64,000 nt of DNA. Source: Pirellula staleyi DSM 6068. Lineage in GTDB: Bacteria > Planctomycetota > Planctomycetia > Pirellulales > Pirellulaceae. The notes beneath the pieces are model-generated. The model did not search any database and was not told where the DNA came from. It worked only from the letters and a program-made list of their open reading frames with translations. Made by a program: the position numbers and the translations under genes. Below, piece after piece: positions 1 through 8,613 of the stretch (position 1 is its first letter; the number at the start of each line of letters is the position of its first letter). Where the stretch lies: assembly GCF_000025185.1 (NCBI RefSeq), contig NC_013720.1, positions 372,001 to 436,000 of the forward strand, read 5' to 3'.

Positions 1-195
1 GGTTCTCCTGTTTGCTCGGACGATTGGTATGTACTCGCATTGCACAAAGCTTCATCTGCGTCCTATGGGGAGTTCGAGTACCAAGGCAAGCAAACGGCTT
101 GGGTAAATCATGGAACGCGAATTGACGTTATCCTCGCAGACTTAAAGCAAAACCACTCGACTTTGTGGAATCTTATCGGCGCTAATGTGGTTTAG
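1..195 (+). CDS. Trypsin-like serine peptidase, C-terminal fragment (5' end outside window)
   Basis: An open frame runs from base 1 to TAG at 193-195 and encodes the last 64 residues of a protein. It opens with GSPV, then WYVLALHKA, and later NHGTRIDVILADL. This matches the end of chymotrypsin-fold peptidases, where the nucleophile serine directly precedes Gly-Ser-Pro-Val and a strand of the type W-x-V-x-A-L-H follows. The serine itself therefore lies just outside the window. Unlike the next gene, this protein has no helical domain after the peptidase fold. Its stop overlaps the Shine-Dalgarno sequence of the next gene (AGGAGGT at 194-200), so the two are probably translationally coupled parts of one operon. 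The family assignment is fairly firm for such a short piece; whether it is active cannot be judged. Confidence 0.7.
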   Translation, partial: GSPVCSDDWYVLALHKASSASYGEFEYQGKQTAWVNHGTRIDVILADLKQNHSTLWNLIGANVV

Positions 196-206
196 GAGGT
201 TCTGCT

Positions 207-1412
207 GTGGCCATTATTATCCCGGAGATACGAGAGCTGGAATCAATTGTTCACCAGATGCGGCCGGCCTTGCGTGTTTCGAAAAATAGATTTGAACGCT
301 CGCCAATCGGCTGGGAAGAACTGGACGCACATCGAGAATCGATCGAACGAGCCCTCCAGGCAACTGGGCGACTCGAATCGGACGATCCGTCGGTGCCCTA
401 TTTTGGTACAGCATTTCTCGTTGGTGACGGAATAGCCCTAACCACACGTCATGTTGTGGAGTTGTTTGCGAATGGGCATGGCGAAACAGATCTAAACATC
501 AAACGCCACCGCAAAGTATGGATTAATTTCAATGCCGAAACAGAAGGCGACACTAGCGAAGTTGCCTATGTGACCGGCATTGAATTCATTCATCCTTACT
601 GGGATGTTGCGGCGATTCGGGTAGAAACATCGCGGGGTGGACTTGTACTTGAGTCCGCTCCTTCCACCGCGAATACTAATATAACGGTAATCGGTTACCC
701 AGCTTTGGACATGCGGTCTGACTTAGACATCCAGCTAAGGATCTTTGAATCCGTATTCAACGTCAAACGCTTGCTCCCAGGAAGACTAGGTGGCGAAGAA
801 TTGATTGAGTCCTACGGCAACAACGTGCTGGCGCTAACCCATGATGCTTCCACTTTAGGCGGTACTGCTGGCGCTCCGGTTATTGACATACGATCTGGCC
901 ATGTCGTGGGAATTAACTTTGCAGGCGTATATCTGAAAGCTAACTACGCGGTCCCGTCATGGAAATTGATGCAAGATTCACGAGTTAGACGGCATCTTGG
1001 CTTTCTAGAGCCACCATGGATGAACCTTTGGGAAAAGCCTATTCAACCACTTAACTTGAAAGAGAATCCGGCGTGGACCGTAATTTCTGGGCAGGCAATT
1101 AGGAATCATGAGGCCTACCTTACCCACGATCAAGTCTTGGATCTTTGCCGACTTTTGGTAGGTGCCTTTCCTACAGATGAAAGCATTGCATCGCTGTTTC
1201 TGGGCATTGCTCCAGAAATCGTCGCCTCGCTACCTAGCGGTAACAATCCGAAGGAGAAATTGCTAAATCGACTTCAAGCGTTAAATAACATCGGTCGCAT
1301 CATAGGTGGTCAGTCACCGCTGCAATTGATATTGAAAACGGCAGCATTGCTAAGGGAGTCGTTTCCAGACGAACAGATCTTGCAGCAGTACCTAGCAATT
1401 GTAAGTAAATAA
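207..1412 (+). CDS. Trypsin-like (pseudo)peptidase with C-terminal EAD1-like adaptor domain
   Basis: A GTG start at 207 sits 6 bases after a perfect AGGAGGT. The 401-residue protein has an N-terminal helical segment (about 1-60), a chymotrypsin-fold domain (about 62-265) and a helical C-terminal domain (about 300-400). His82 (TTRHVV) and Asp133 (WDVAAI) are the expected catalytic His and Asp. The nucleophile motif, normally GGxSGSPV, reads GGTAGAPV, so codon 221 (GCT, 867-869) is Ala instead of Ser. The C-terminus (LTHDQVLDLCRLL, then SPLQLILKTAALL and FPDEQILQQYL) resembles effector-associated domain 1 (EAD1), which in bacterial conflict systems tethers effectors to NTPase partners. No signal peptide is visible, so it probably acts in the cytoplasm. 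Either it is a pseudoprotease that regulates or decoys, or a disabled effector. Domain naming is by motif and context. Confidence 0.75.
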   Translation: MAIIIPEIRELESIVHQMRPALRVSKNRFERSPIGWEELDAHRESIERALQATGRLESDDPSVPYFGTAFLVGDGIALTTRHVVELFANGHGETDLNIKRHRKVWINFNAETEGDTSEVAYVTGIEFIHPYWDVAAIRVETSRGGLVLESAPSTANTNITVIGYPALDMRSDLDIQLRIFESVFNVKRLLPGRLGGEELIESYGNNVLALTHDASTLGGTAGAPVIDIRSGHVVGINFAGVYLKANYAVPSWKLMQDSRVRRHLGFLEPPWMNLWEKPIQPLNLKENPAWTVISGQAIRNHEAYLTHDQVLDLCRLLVGAFPTDESIASLFLGIAPEIVASLPSGNNPKEKLLNRLQALNNIGRIIGGQSPLQLILKTAALLRESFPDEQILQQYLAIVSK

Positions 1413-1478
1413 TCATTGTCACTCCTAGTCAACCAAGATAGCTCATTTACAAGACTCAGTCACGGAATCTGAAGGTTT

Positions 1479-3398
1479 ATGCCAAGACTCTTGCAACAAA
1501 AACATCGGCTTCACAAGATACTTATCGAATGCAAACTAGGGGATTCGGTTGATTTGCTCGTTTCATCAATCAACTCAAGCGTTCGTGCCCAATTGCCAAA
1601 TGAAGATATCCCAGCAAAGCGATTGCTGGGGATAATTGATTTCCTATGCGAGTATGATCTGCCAAAAAACAGCGCAGACCCCCTGGTTCAATTTCTGCAA
1701 CGAGTCGTTCACCTCTTGGATCAGTATCCAGACCAATGTGAAGAGGTCAAAGTGTTTTTATTGAGCCTTTCGACAAGAGATACTGAACTCAATAATACGC
1801 AACACGATTCGTCAACGGACAACGCACCCGCTGGGCATCATCCTGCTATTGGCGTTCTCGTCATCGCTACAACTCATGTGGAGCTCGACGCAATGAAGTC
1901 GAGTCTCAATGTTTCGGACCGCCTGTCGATTGGCACGTTGGAGTATTGGCACGGCACAGTCGGGGGGCTTGAAATTGCAGTCACGCAAAGTGTTCCGCCT
2001 GAGGGAATTGTGATTCTTCAGGAAACGCTTCAACCTTCTGCAGTAATCTATGTATGCCCAGTAATTTGTCTAAAGAAGCAACCTAAAGACCAAGCACATA
2101 CTATCCTTGCAAGTACTTTGCATGAGAATCCTAAGCAGGCCTCTCGGACTCGTTCGTTGCGACTGTGTGACGCAATGACATCGTACATGGCAAGAACTTT
2201 GCCGTCTGGGAGATACGCAAATGTAGTTGAGATTCTTGATATACCGCAATGGGAACAACTAAACCCCGCGGCGCTACAGCATGTAAAATTGTCGTTTGTT
2301 GTGGCCTCAGACAATTCGATTCTAAGTTTACTGAAGGAAATCGACTCACCTGTTGCTTTGCTTGGCTCGGTGGTATGGAGGCATGAGCCCCGATCTGAAA
2401 AAATACCAACACTGCAGGAAATCTTGGGCTCTGAAGCCCACCATATAGCGTCTGAAGCATCTGGCAGTATTTTGCATGAGATATTATCCACCGAGAGCTG
2501 TCCGTATAAGAACGCCGAACGGGTGCTATCGGTCGACAGTTCACATCCCGGAGCATTAGACGTTTGGATACGATCACCAAGCGACGCTGATGACGTCAAG
2601 CCGTTTGTGAATCGAGCTCAATTCCGGACTGATCTTGTTAGACTACTTCGTCCTGGCAATCCGCGAACTATGGTAGTCAGCGGTGAGGAGGGCTCGGGGA
2701 AATCATTTTTATTTGAGTTCCTTATGCACCTTCACATCACGAACGTTGTGCGGGCAAATATCATCCCAATACAGTTGCCGAAGGAGTCACGTCCTCCTGA
2801 ATGGACTTGGAGAAAGCTGATGCAACTCTTGTGTGAAGGGCTTAAAATTCAAAGATTGGCGATAGATGAGTTCCACGACCCAAGCGAGTTTGTGTCCCGA
2901 TATCTTGTGAGAACGATAAGCCCAAGCAGCAGCAAAAGTTTCGAGAGCATGCCGGCAAGACATCAAGCAAACATATTTGTCTTCGACGGTTTTGCGAGGC
3001 AAGGCTTTAGCCCTGATATTTATGACACCCTTCTCGCGCTGGAAGATGCTATTGCGAGTTGTGCCCTTCCGAACTTTCGATGTTTAGTTCTTGGTTGCAA
3101 TGCACATACTTTGTTGCGGGACAGCCCGTCGCGAATTGTGCGTACTTACAAGGTTGACGATGTTCCTGAGGCCGCAGATATAGATGGATTTATTGCGCAC
3201 TTTTCTCGTCAACATAACGTTGCACCAAGCCCAGAAGCTATACAGACTTTTCGCGAGACAATATCTTTTAACGTTGCTGCTGTAGATGAACGGCTCGGAG
3301 CTGCCGAGCGGCACATCCGAATGCTTAAGGTGAATTCAATTTTTCTGAGGGCATCACAGCTGCTCCTCGCTCAGTCAAGTACAATTGGAGGTGTATAG
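1479..3398 (+). CDS. EAD-like / nucleoside-phosphorylase-like / P-loop NTPase protein of a conflict system
   Basis: ATG at 1479 follows GAAGG at close spacing. Three parts are visible in 639 residues. Residues 1-105 are helical and end with DPLVQFLQRVVHLL and YPDQCEEVKVFL, resembling the C-terminal domain of the upstream peptidase-like protein. Residues about 125-310 begin GVLVIATTHVELDAM and contain WHGTVGGLEIAVTQS, which recalls the MTA/SAH nucleosidase (nucleoside phosphorylase) fold; I cannot confirm active-site residues and it may be a sensor or inactive. Residues about 395-560 are a P-loop ATPase-like domain with Walker A SGEEGSGKS near 402 and a Walker-B-like NIFVFDGF near 498. Its stop codon overlaps the start region of the STAND gene. 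Likely the bridge between the protease-like protein and the STAND NTPase. The P-loop is certain; the rest is inference. Confidence 0.7.
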   Translation: MPRLLQQKHRLHKILIECKLGDSVDLLVSSINSSVRAQLPNEDIPAKRLLGIIDFLCEYDLPKNSADPLVQFLQRVVHLLDQYPDQCEEVKVFLLSLSTRDTELNNTQHDSSTDNAPAGHHPAIGVLVIATTHVELDAMKSSLNVSDRLSIGTLEYWHGTVGGLEIAVTQSVPPEGIVILQETLQPSAVIYVCPVICLKKQPKDQAHTILASTLHENPKQASRTRSLRLCDAMTSYMARTLPSGRYANVVEILDIPQWEQLNPAALQHVKLSFVVASDNSILSLLKEIDSPVALLGSVVWRHEPRSEKIPTLQEILGSEAHHIASEASGSILHEILSTESCPYKNAERVLSVDSSHPGALDVWIRSPSDADDVKPFVNRAQFRTDLVRLLRPGNPRTMVVSGEEGSGKSFLFEFLMHLHITNVVRANIIPIQLPKESRPPEWTWRKLMQLLCEGLKIQRLAIDEFHDPSEFVSRYLVRTISPSSSKSFESMPARHQANIFVFDGFARQGFSPDIYDTLLALEDAIASCALPNFRCLVLGCNAHTLLRDSPSRIVRTYKVDDVPEAADIDGFIAHFSRQHNVAPSPEAIQTFRETISFNVAAVDERLGAAERHIRMLKVNSIFLRASQLLLAQSSTIGGV

Positions 3399-3400
3399 TG

Positions 3401-6376
3401 ATGGCTAAAGTGGATCTGACTGTTGAACTTTTCGCCGACTCTGGCCGCCCTCGATCTCGTGGTCATTTTTTCGAGGCAGCTTCTTTACTTACAAGCTTTC
3501 TACCAGCGCAGCTTCGCGCAGCCGATGGCAGCTTAATCGATCGTCAATCGTTAGATATTCTAGCGCGTAATTGTGATACGACCGGTTCGGAATGGATACT
3601 TGACGATGCTGTTCGTCGCGACGAAATCCATGCCCTTGAGTCTCTAGAAGTGCCCATATCGATTTGGAAAAACAACGCGGAGAATTGTCCGGATGACCCG
3701 GTTCAAAAGATGCTTCAGCAGGTCGTGCGAGAATCTGTGAAAGTGGACGAATTGGATTCTACTCAGTTATCGTCTCTACTAAGAGTCCTTTCTTGGTTTG
3801 GTACCTCACTCATCAGCAAATCGCTTCGGCTGCCAAGTATTGATGAAGTCCGTGCAGAGTTCGGATATAAGACTTGGTGTGATCGTTTGACGCGCTACCG
3901 CACACCAGACTTCTTAGGTCGTGAACAAGAAATGGACGAACTCTATCGATTTATGGTTAGCCCACTTTCTTTTTCGGCAACTGTTTGGGGGGTTGGTGGG
4001 GTAGGTAAAACAGCCTTGCTCTCAAATTTTGTCCTTGAACACTGCTTGAATTCTGAAGCTCGAAGGCCATTTGCTTGGTTTGACTTTAACCGTAGTGACT
4101 TACTTAATGCGGAGTCACCAAATTCACTTCTTCTCGAGGCCGCTTCGCAACTGTCGCAACAGAGAATTGTCTCTGTAGGTACGCAATCGGAAATTGAAGA
4201 TTTCTGCAGAGACATGATCGATGGCCCAATCATTAGCCGCCAGCTACTCACGTCCCAGCAAATCATACGCTTTGGCAAAATTCTTCAGAGTTCTGGTACA
4301 TCAGGTATAGAGTATATATGGGTGCTTGATAGCTTGGAAGAACTTCTCGAAACTGCTCCAGGTTTCATTGACTATATCACAGCGTATCTCGAGGAGCTTC
4401 GCGAAATCATACCTCAGCTGCGGGTTTTCTTCGTTGGTCGTAGCCAGTACTTCGGAGATACGTCGGTTCGACGTGAGCTGCACCTCCAATGTCTTGAGCT
4501 TAGTCTTGCAAGGGAGTTCCTGGAAAGAGGCGGTGTTCCAGAAGCAGAATCTTTATTCATCGCGAATGCATGCGGAAAACACCCACTGCGATTATCGCTA
4601 GCGGCAAGCATTTATCGCCAAGCGATGAAGGATCGCCAAAGTGGTTCTCCATTTGAGCAATTGAGATTCCTGTCAACTACTTTACCGAAAGGCTCAGAAA
4701 AAACATTGTTTCTTCGGTTTCTTGAACATCTTCACGACGATGATATCAAGAGACTTGTAGCGCCGGGCTTCTTGGTGCGGAGAATAACACCACTGGTTAT
4801 CGAGAAGATACTAGCTGAGCCGTGTGGTCTTGAGGTTAGAAGTGCGGTTGAAGCGACCGCCGTTTTTCAAAAGCTGATTAGAGAAGTCTCACTAATCGAG
4901 TCTGTCGACGACGAGACTGCGGTGCTGCGGCGAGACGTGCGCAAGGAATTGTTGCCTCTTATTCGCAGTGCATTCAATCACGAAGCCAATGCCATCCATA
5001 CATCCGCTATAGAATTCTACCGTTTTCGTCGAAATGACGAATCAAGAGCAGAGGAAGTTTACCACCGTTTAATGATTGGAACTGATGCCAGAACATTAGA
5101 TCGATGCTGGCGACCATCGCTAGCTGAAAGACTGGTTGGTAGCATTGACGAAATGCCGTTTCGGTCGCAAGTTTACCTTGCTAGGAAAACGGGAAGAGGT
5201 ACTACGGTGCCAACGGATTATTTCTCTGATCGAGCGGACAATTTCGACTGGGAATGGAGAGTCGCAAGTCGTGCAAGATCATTGCTCGATCACGATGAAC
5301 CTGAGAAAGCGATCGCACTAGTGCGCGAGCGAGATTTTCGTAGCCCTACCAGTCCACTTTACGTCATTGAGTCTAGAGCTTTGCGACGACTAGGAAAACT
5401 GGCGGAGGGGCGTCGAATACTCGAGAATGCGGCCAACAAACTAGCTTCGCTTACCAATTTTGGAACGAATGCGGATAGAGGGCATGCTATCGAGTTGTTG
5501 CTTAGTTTCTTTTGGATAGAACTCGATTGTTCGGAATGCCTGTCGGCCCGCGAGACATTGGACGATCTTTGCAAGTTGATTGGCTTTAAGACCGATCTTA
5601 TCGAGGTTTGCAATAACGAAAAGCCAGTTTTGCATTTAGAAATATTGCTCCGTTCGATTGCCTTGAGTAAGAAATGTCCTCAGCAGTCGTCCGTGGTTGA
5701 TCGGGACCTCGCTTACCGCAAAGCGCACGAAATACTTAGCGATGAGGAGATATTGGAAGATCATGATTTTGAGGATTCGCCGAAGATGTTCCGTCGCTTG
5801 GCAGCGGAAGTATGTTGGAATGATGTAAAAGTTGTTTCCCGTGTCGTCAGGAATTCCGGTATCGGCACTCCCTACCCGTTGGCGTGTGAGGTTCTTGGTG
5901 AAGAGATTGCTAGGTGGTCGTCGGGGCGATTTGAATTGGAAACCCTCGGACCAATACCAGTCGATTGCAACAGGCCGAGTGTTTGGAAACATTGGTTTAT
6001 GCGAGCGTCTTCTTCTTCGATAAGCGATTCATTTTCACGATTAATTGAATCTAGAGAGCCTCCGCGAAAAGTCATGGAAGCTGTTCGCGACTTGCTCCTG
6101 TTGTCTGATGAAGGGCCTAGAACCGAAGGAGATATAGAATACCTAAAAGATATCGCAATGGCGCAAAACGAGCGTTTACAACTAAGAAAACACCTTCGCC
6201 ACTATGGACACTCACCTGAGAAGATTAGGCACCTTTTTAGTTCTGGCTTTGGTTTGAGTTCCTATGATGTAATCTCGAAAAACGAAATCGATGCTCCTGT
6301 ATTGATCCGCGAGATTGCCTCATGGAGCGTTCGGTTTGGCCTTGCCAACCGTTTGCTCGATTCAATCAATGAATGA
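3401..6376 (+). CDS. STAND-family NTPase with C-terminal helical repeats
   Basis: ATG at 3401 lies 9 bases after GGAGG; a GTG at 3398 overlapping the previous stop is an alternative. The protein has about 991 residues. Residues 1-165 are an N-terminal region I do not recognise. The NTPase core begins with a FLGREQEMDEL motif typical of AAA/STAND proteins, followed by Walker A GVGGVGKT near residue 197-204 and Walker B YIWVLDSLEE near 305. A winged-helix-like linker follows and the last 400 residues are helical and leucine-rich, probably TPR-like sensor repeats. STAND NTPases are large switches that oligomerise on sensing a trigger and activate a partner effector. Here the partners would be the two protease-like proteins upstream. 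Transcription probably ends at the A/T-rich hairpin 32 bases after the stop. Confidence 0.8.
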   Translation: MAKVDLTVELFADSGRPRSRGHFFEAASLLTSFLPAQLRAADGSLIDRQSLDILARNCDTTGSEWILDDAVRRDEIHALESLEVPISIWKNNAENCPDDPVQKMLQQVVRESVKVDELDSTQLSSLLRVLSWFGTSLISKSLRLPSIDEVRAEFGYKTWCDRLTRYRTPDFLGREQEMDELYRFMVSPLSFSATVWGVGGVGKTALLSNFVLEHCLNSEARRPFAWFDFNRSDLLNAESPNSLLLEAASQLSQQRIVSVGTQSEIEDFCRDMIDGPIISRQLLTSQQIIRFGKILQSSGTSGIEYIWVLDSLEELLETAPGFIDYITAYLEELREIIPQLRVFFVGRSQYFGDTSVRRELHLQCLELSLAREFLERGGVPEAESLFIANACGKHPLRLSLAASIYRQAMKDRQSGSPFEQLRFLSTTLPKGSEKTLFLRFLEHLHDDDIKRLVAPGFLVRRITPLVIEKILAEPCGLEVRSAVEATAVFQKLIREVSLIESVDDETAVLRRDVRKELLPLIRSAFNHEANAIHTSAIEFYRFRRNDESRAEEVYHRLMIGTDARTLDRCWRPSLAERLVGSIDEMPFRSQVYLARKTGRGTTVPTDYFSDRADNFDWEWRVASRARSLLDHDEPEKAIALVRERDFRSPTSPLYVIESRALRRLGKLAEGRRILENAANKLASLTNFGTNADRGHAIELLLSFFWIELDCSECLSARETLDDLCKLIGFKTDLIEVCNNEKPVLHLEILLRSIALSKKCPQQSSVVDRDLAYRKAHEILSDEEILEDHDFEDSPKMFRRLAAEVCWNDVKVVSRVVRNSGIGTPYPLACEVLGEEIARWSSGRFELETLGPIPVDCNRPSVWKHWFMRASSSSISDSFSRLIESREPPRKVMEAVRDLLLLSDEGPRTEGDIEYLKDIAMAQNERLQLRKHLRHYGHSPEKIRHLFSSGFGLSSYDVISKNEIDAPVLIREIASWSVRFGLANRLLDSINE

Positions 6377-6407
6377 AATACCATGAAGTTGGCGTGATCT
6401 CCTGACC

Positions 6408-6433
6408 AAAATCTGAACGGATTTCCAGATTTT
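6408..6433 (+). terminator. Possible terminator hairpin after the STAND operon
   Basis: AAAATCTG at 6408-6415 and CAGATTTT at 6426-6433 form a perfect 8-bp stem with a 10-base loop, ending in four T residues. It begins 32 bases after the stop of the STAND gene. The stem is A/T-rich, so strength is uncertain. Confidence 0.4.
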
Positions 6434-6539
6434 AACCTCCGGCTCGTGAAACCGTTCTGGAACTAGAGCGTTGAGTTTGATGAGAAGTGTTCTAAGAGAA
6501 GTGCGATCCCTTTCAACTTTAGCAACAAAGAAGGTTTCT

Positions 6540-7643
6540 ATGCGAGTTGCACCATTTTTGTACTCGTCCTTACTTTTGTCAGTCTCCCCGATCCGTTCGC
6601 GACGTGTGCTTGTGCTTGTGCTTGTGCTTGTGCTTGTGCTTGTGCGTTGGCCCAGTCATTGCATCTCGAACAAGGCTGGACTGCAGAGGAACGCGAGCGT
6701 TTTTACTTTACCGCACAGGGCTCTCAGTTGATTCCCTTTAAGTGGTTTCTTGAGCTTGAGCAGGTCGAAAGCGAAAAAAGCCCTTTCGCGACGTTCAGAA
6801 CATGCAACGATATGGATTCTTGCCAGCCCCTCGTGGCAAGCTAGATCCTGAAGGACTTCCCGTTGGCTTCGTTCGCGATGGCATCAATCCGGTGGCGAAT
6901 GAAGTTGCCGGGATTGAGTCAGTCCAACAAGCAGTGATCGCCGCTGCGACTCGGTTCGGGATCAAAAGAGCCTATTTGGGTTCGGAGTTTGACGAAAAAC
7001 TTTACCCGAATGAGCAGCAGGCATGGTTCGGTCTTACCTGTGCCGCATGCCATACGCACGAGATGGCATTCAACGGAAAGACTTTGCGGATCGATGGCGG
7101 GGCGTCACAAGCAGATGCCGAGTCCTTCCTGCGTGATCTGGGTGTTGCTTTGCAAGCGACTGTGGATAGTCCGGAAAAACTAAAACGATTCGCGAATGCA
7201 GTAGGACAAGGTGGACGTGACCTCGCCGAGTTCAAGAGCGAGGTCGGACAGATTGCAGACGCTGTCAACCGGCTAGTCGCACGCAACAAGTCCAAGCACC
7301 CTTACGGTTTCGCTCGCTTAGATGCCTTTGGAGCAATGCTCAACGCGGTTTGCGAGACCGCACTAAACATCCCAGAGAATCACCAGGAATCCAAGCGCCC
7401 GTCAGTTATCCCACGCTTTGGAACACGCCGCAGATGTCGTATGTGCAATTGAACGCATCTGCTGCGAACGCAGAAGGACGTAACGTAGGTGAGGTCCTCG
7501 GCGTCTTTGGAACGTACCCGCTCGAACCAGGGGAAAAGCAGTTTGACTCGACAGTTCGACTTCGAAATCTTGTTGTGCTTGAGCATGAACTGATTGCGAA
7601 ACTTCGCGCACCTGACTGGCCAGAAGACTTGTTTGGCAGACTA
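6540..7643 (+). pseudogene. Di-haem cytochrome c peroxidase-like pseudogene, frameshifted and cut by an IS
   Basis: Reading through three frames gives one coherent protein. ATG at 6540 starts MRVAPF; after a slip in the T-run near 6553-6559 the next frame gives a hydrophobic signal-peptide-like stretch, a Cys-Ala repeat, then ALAQSLHLEQGW and YFTAQGSQLIPFKWFL. After a second slip in the A-run at 6774-6779 the protein continues PFRDVQNMQRYGFLPAPRG, WFGLTCAACHTHEM (a haem c site, CxxCH, near 7041) and LDAFGAMLNAV. A third slip near 7380-7400 leads to APVSYPTLWNTPQMSYVQLN and ends at the left end of the IS element. The type resembles large secreted di-haem cytochromes of planctomycetes; the second haem region is missing. 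It is clearly dead: at least three frameshifts plus loss of the 3' part. Part of the frameshifts could be sequencing errors, but the truncation is not. Confidence 0.7.
6605..6645 (+). repeat. Hexanucleotide tandem repeat (TGTGCT)
   Basis: Six perfect TGTGCT units run from 6605 to 6640, followed by a partial unit TGTGC. The repeat sits at the signal-peptide cleavage region of the cytochrome-like pseudogene and encodes Cys-Ala, Val-Leu or Cys-Leu pairs depending on frame. Because the unit is six bases, unit gain or loss would not change the frame. Confidence 0.95.
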
Positions 7644-8494
7644 GAGCCTGTTATTGACTTATCTGCTTGCAATTGCTGTAGTTAGGGGATGAAACACACG
7701 ACAGGGAAGTCGTATCCCAGCGACGTAACGGATGCGGAGTGGGAATTCCTGCTCCCTTACTTAAGCCTCATGCGCGAGGATGTGCCGCAGCGTTCCTATT
7801 CACTGCGCGACCAGTTTAACGCCATGCGCTACGTGGTGAAAACAGGAATCCAGTGGGACTTCCTGCCGCATGAAATGCCTCCGTGGCGGGCCGTCTATCA
7901 ACAAATGCGACGCTGGTTCGAAGCGGGAGTCTTTGAGGAAATTGCGCAAGACCTCAGGCTGATGGTGCGTCTTTTGGAAGGACGTGACGAACAGCCAACC
8001 GCTGTGATCATGGATGCGCGGACACTCCAATCGACGCCTGAAAGTGGTGGCCGCGCGGGATACGACGGTGCGAAGAAAAAGAAGGGCCAATATTGCCGTC
8101 GATACACTGGGAAATCTGCTGGCGGTTTACATCACTGCAGCCAATGAGCAAGACCGCGACCAAGTCGCCATCCTCTCGCAGAGAGTGCAAGAGGTGACGG
8201 GCAGCAACGTGGAGATAGCGTACGTCGATCAAGGCTATACGGGCGCCGCAGCAGCCGAGCAGGCTGAAGCATCCTCGATAAGATTACAAGTTATAAAACA
8301 TACCGAGACCAAGCGAGGCTTTGTCCTATTGCCACGCCGCTGGGTTGTTGAGCGCACCTTTGGTTGGCTGAGTCGCTTCCGCCGTCTCGCGCGTGATTAT
8401 GAGAGACTCACCGTCACGCTCACCAACTTCCACTGGCTCGCCTTCCTCACCATACTCCTCGCAAAAATCTACAGACAAAGTCAATAACTGGCTC
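7644..8494 (+). mobile_element. IS5-family insertion sequence, copy 1 (851 bp, inactive)
   Basis: The ends are imperfect inverted repeats: the left starts GAGCCTGTTATTGACTT and the reverse complement of the right starts GAGCCAGTTATTGACTT. TA dinucleotides flank both ends (7642-7643 and 8495-8496), consistent with a TA target duplication within CTAG-like sites. It is inserted in the cytochrome-like pseudogene. Compared with copy 2 at 19529-20387 it lacks 8 bases near 8087, which breaks the transposase frame. Confidence 0.9.
7689..8487 (+). pseudogene. IS5-family transposase, frameshifted
   Basis: The first 134 codons (from ATG 7689) match the intact transposase of copy 2, including VIMDARTLQST with the first catalytic Asp. 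An 8-base loss at about 8086-8087 shifts the frame, so the first product ends at 8147 with an unrelated tail. The remaining part, with YVDQGYTG (second Asp) and WVVERTFGWLSR (catalytic Glu), is in the other frame to 8487. No start signal supports a separate second protein, although an IS5-type programmed frameshift cannot be fully excluded; the intact copy makes that unlikely. Confidence 0.9.
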
Positions 8495-8613
8495 TAGCCA
8501 ATTTGCGCCAAAATAGGTCGTAGTGTAGGCCTGGCAGTAGAGAAATCAGAAAGTGAATCGCTGTTTCCGAGCAACTGCCCTTTGACCTCATTTGGGCCAT
8601 TCTGAGGTACGTA

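Noticed and set aside
2048-2599. Long minus-strand open frames inside the P-loop gene
   Set aside because: Antisense shadows with no ribosome-binding site or protein pattern.
8014-8487. Second ORF of IS copy 1 as a separate protein (programmed frameshift)
   Set aside because: Copy 2 has one continuous frame; the break comes from an 8-base loss, not a slippery site.
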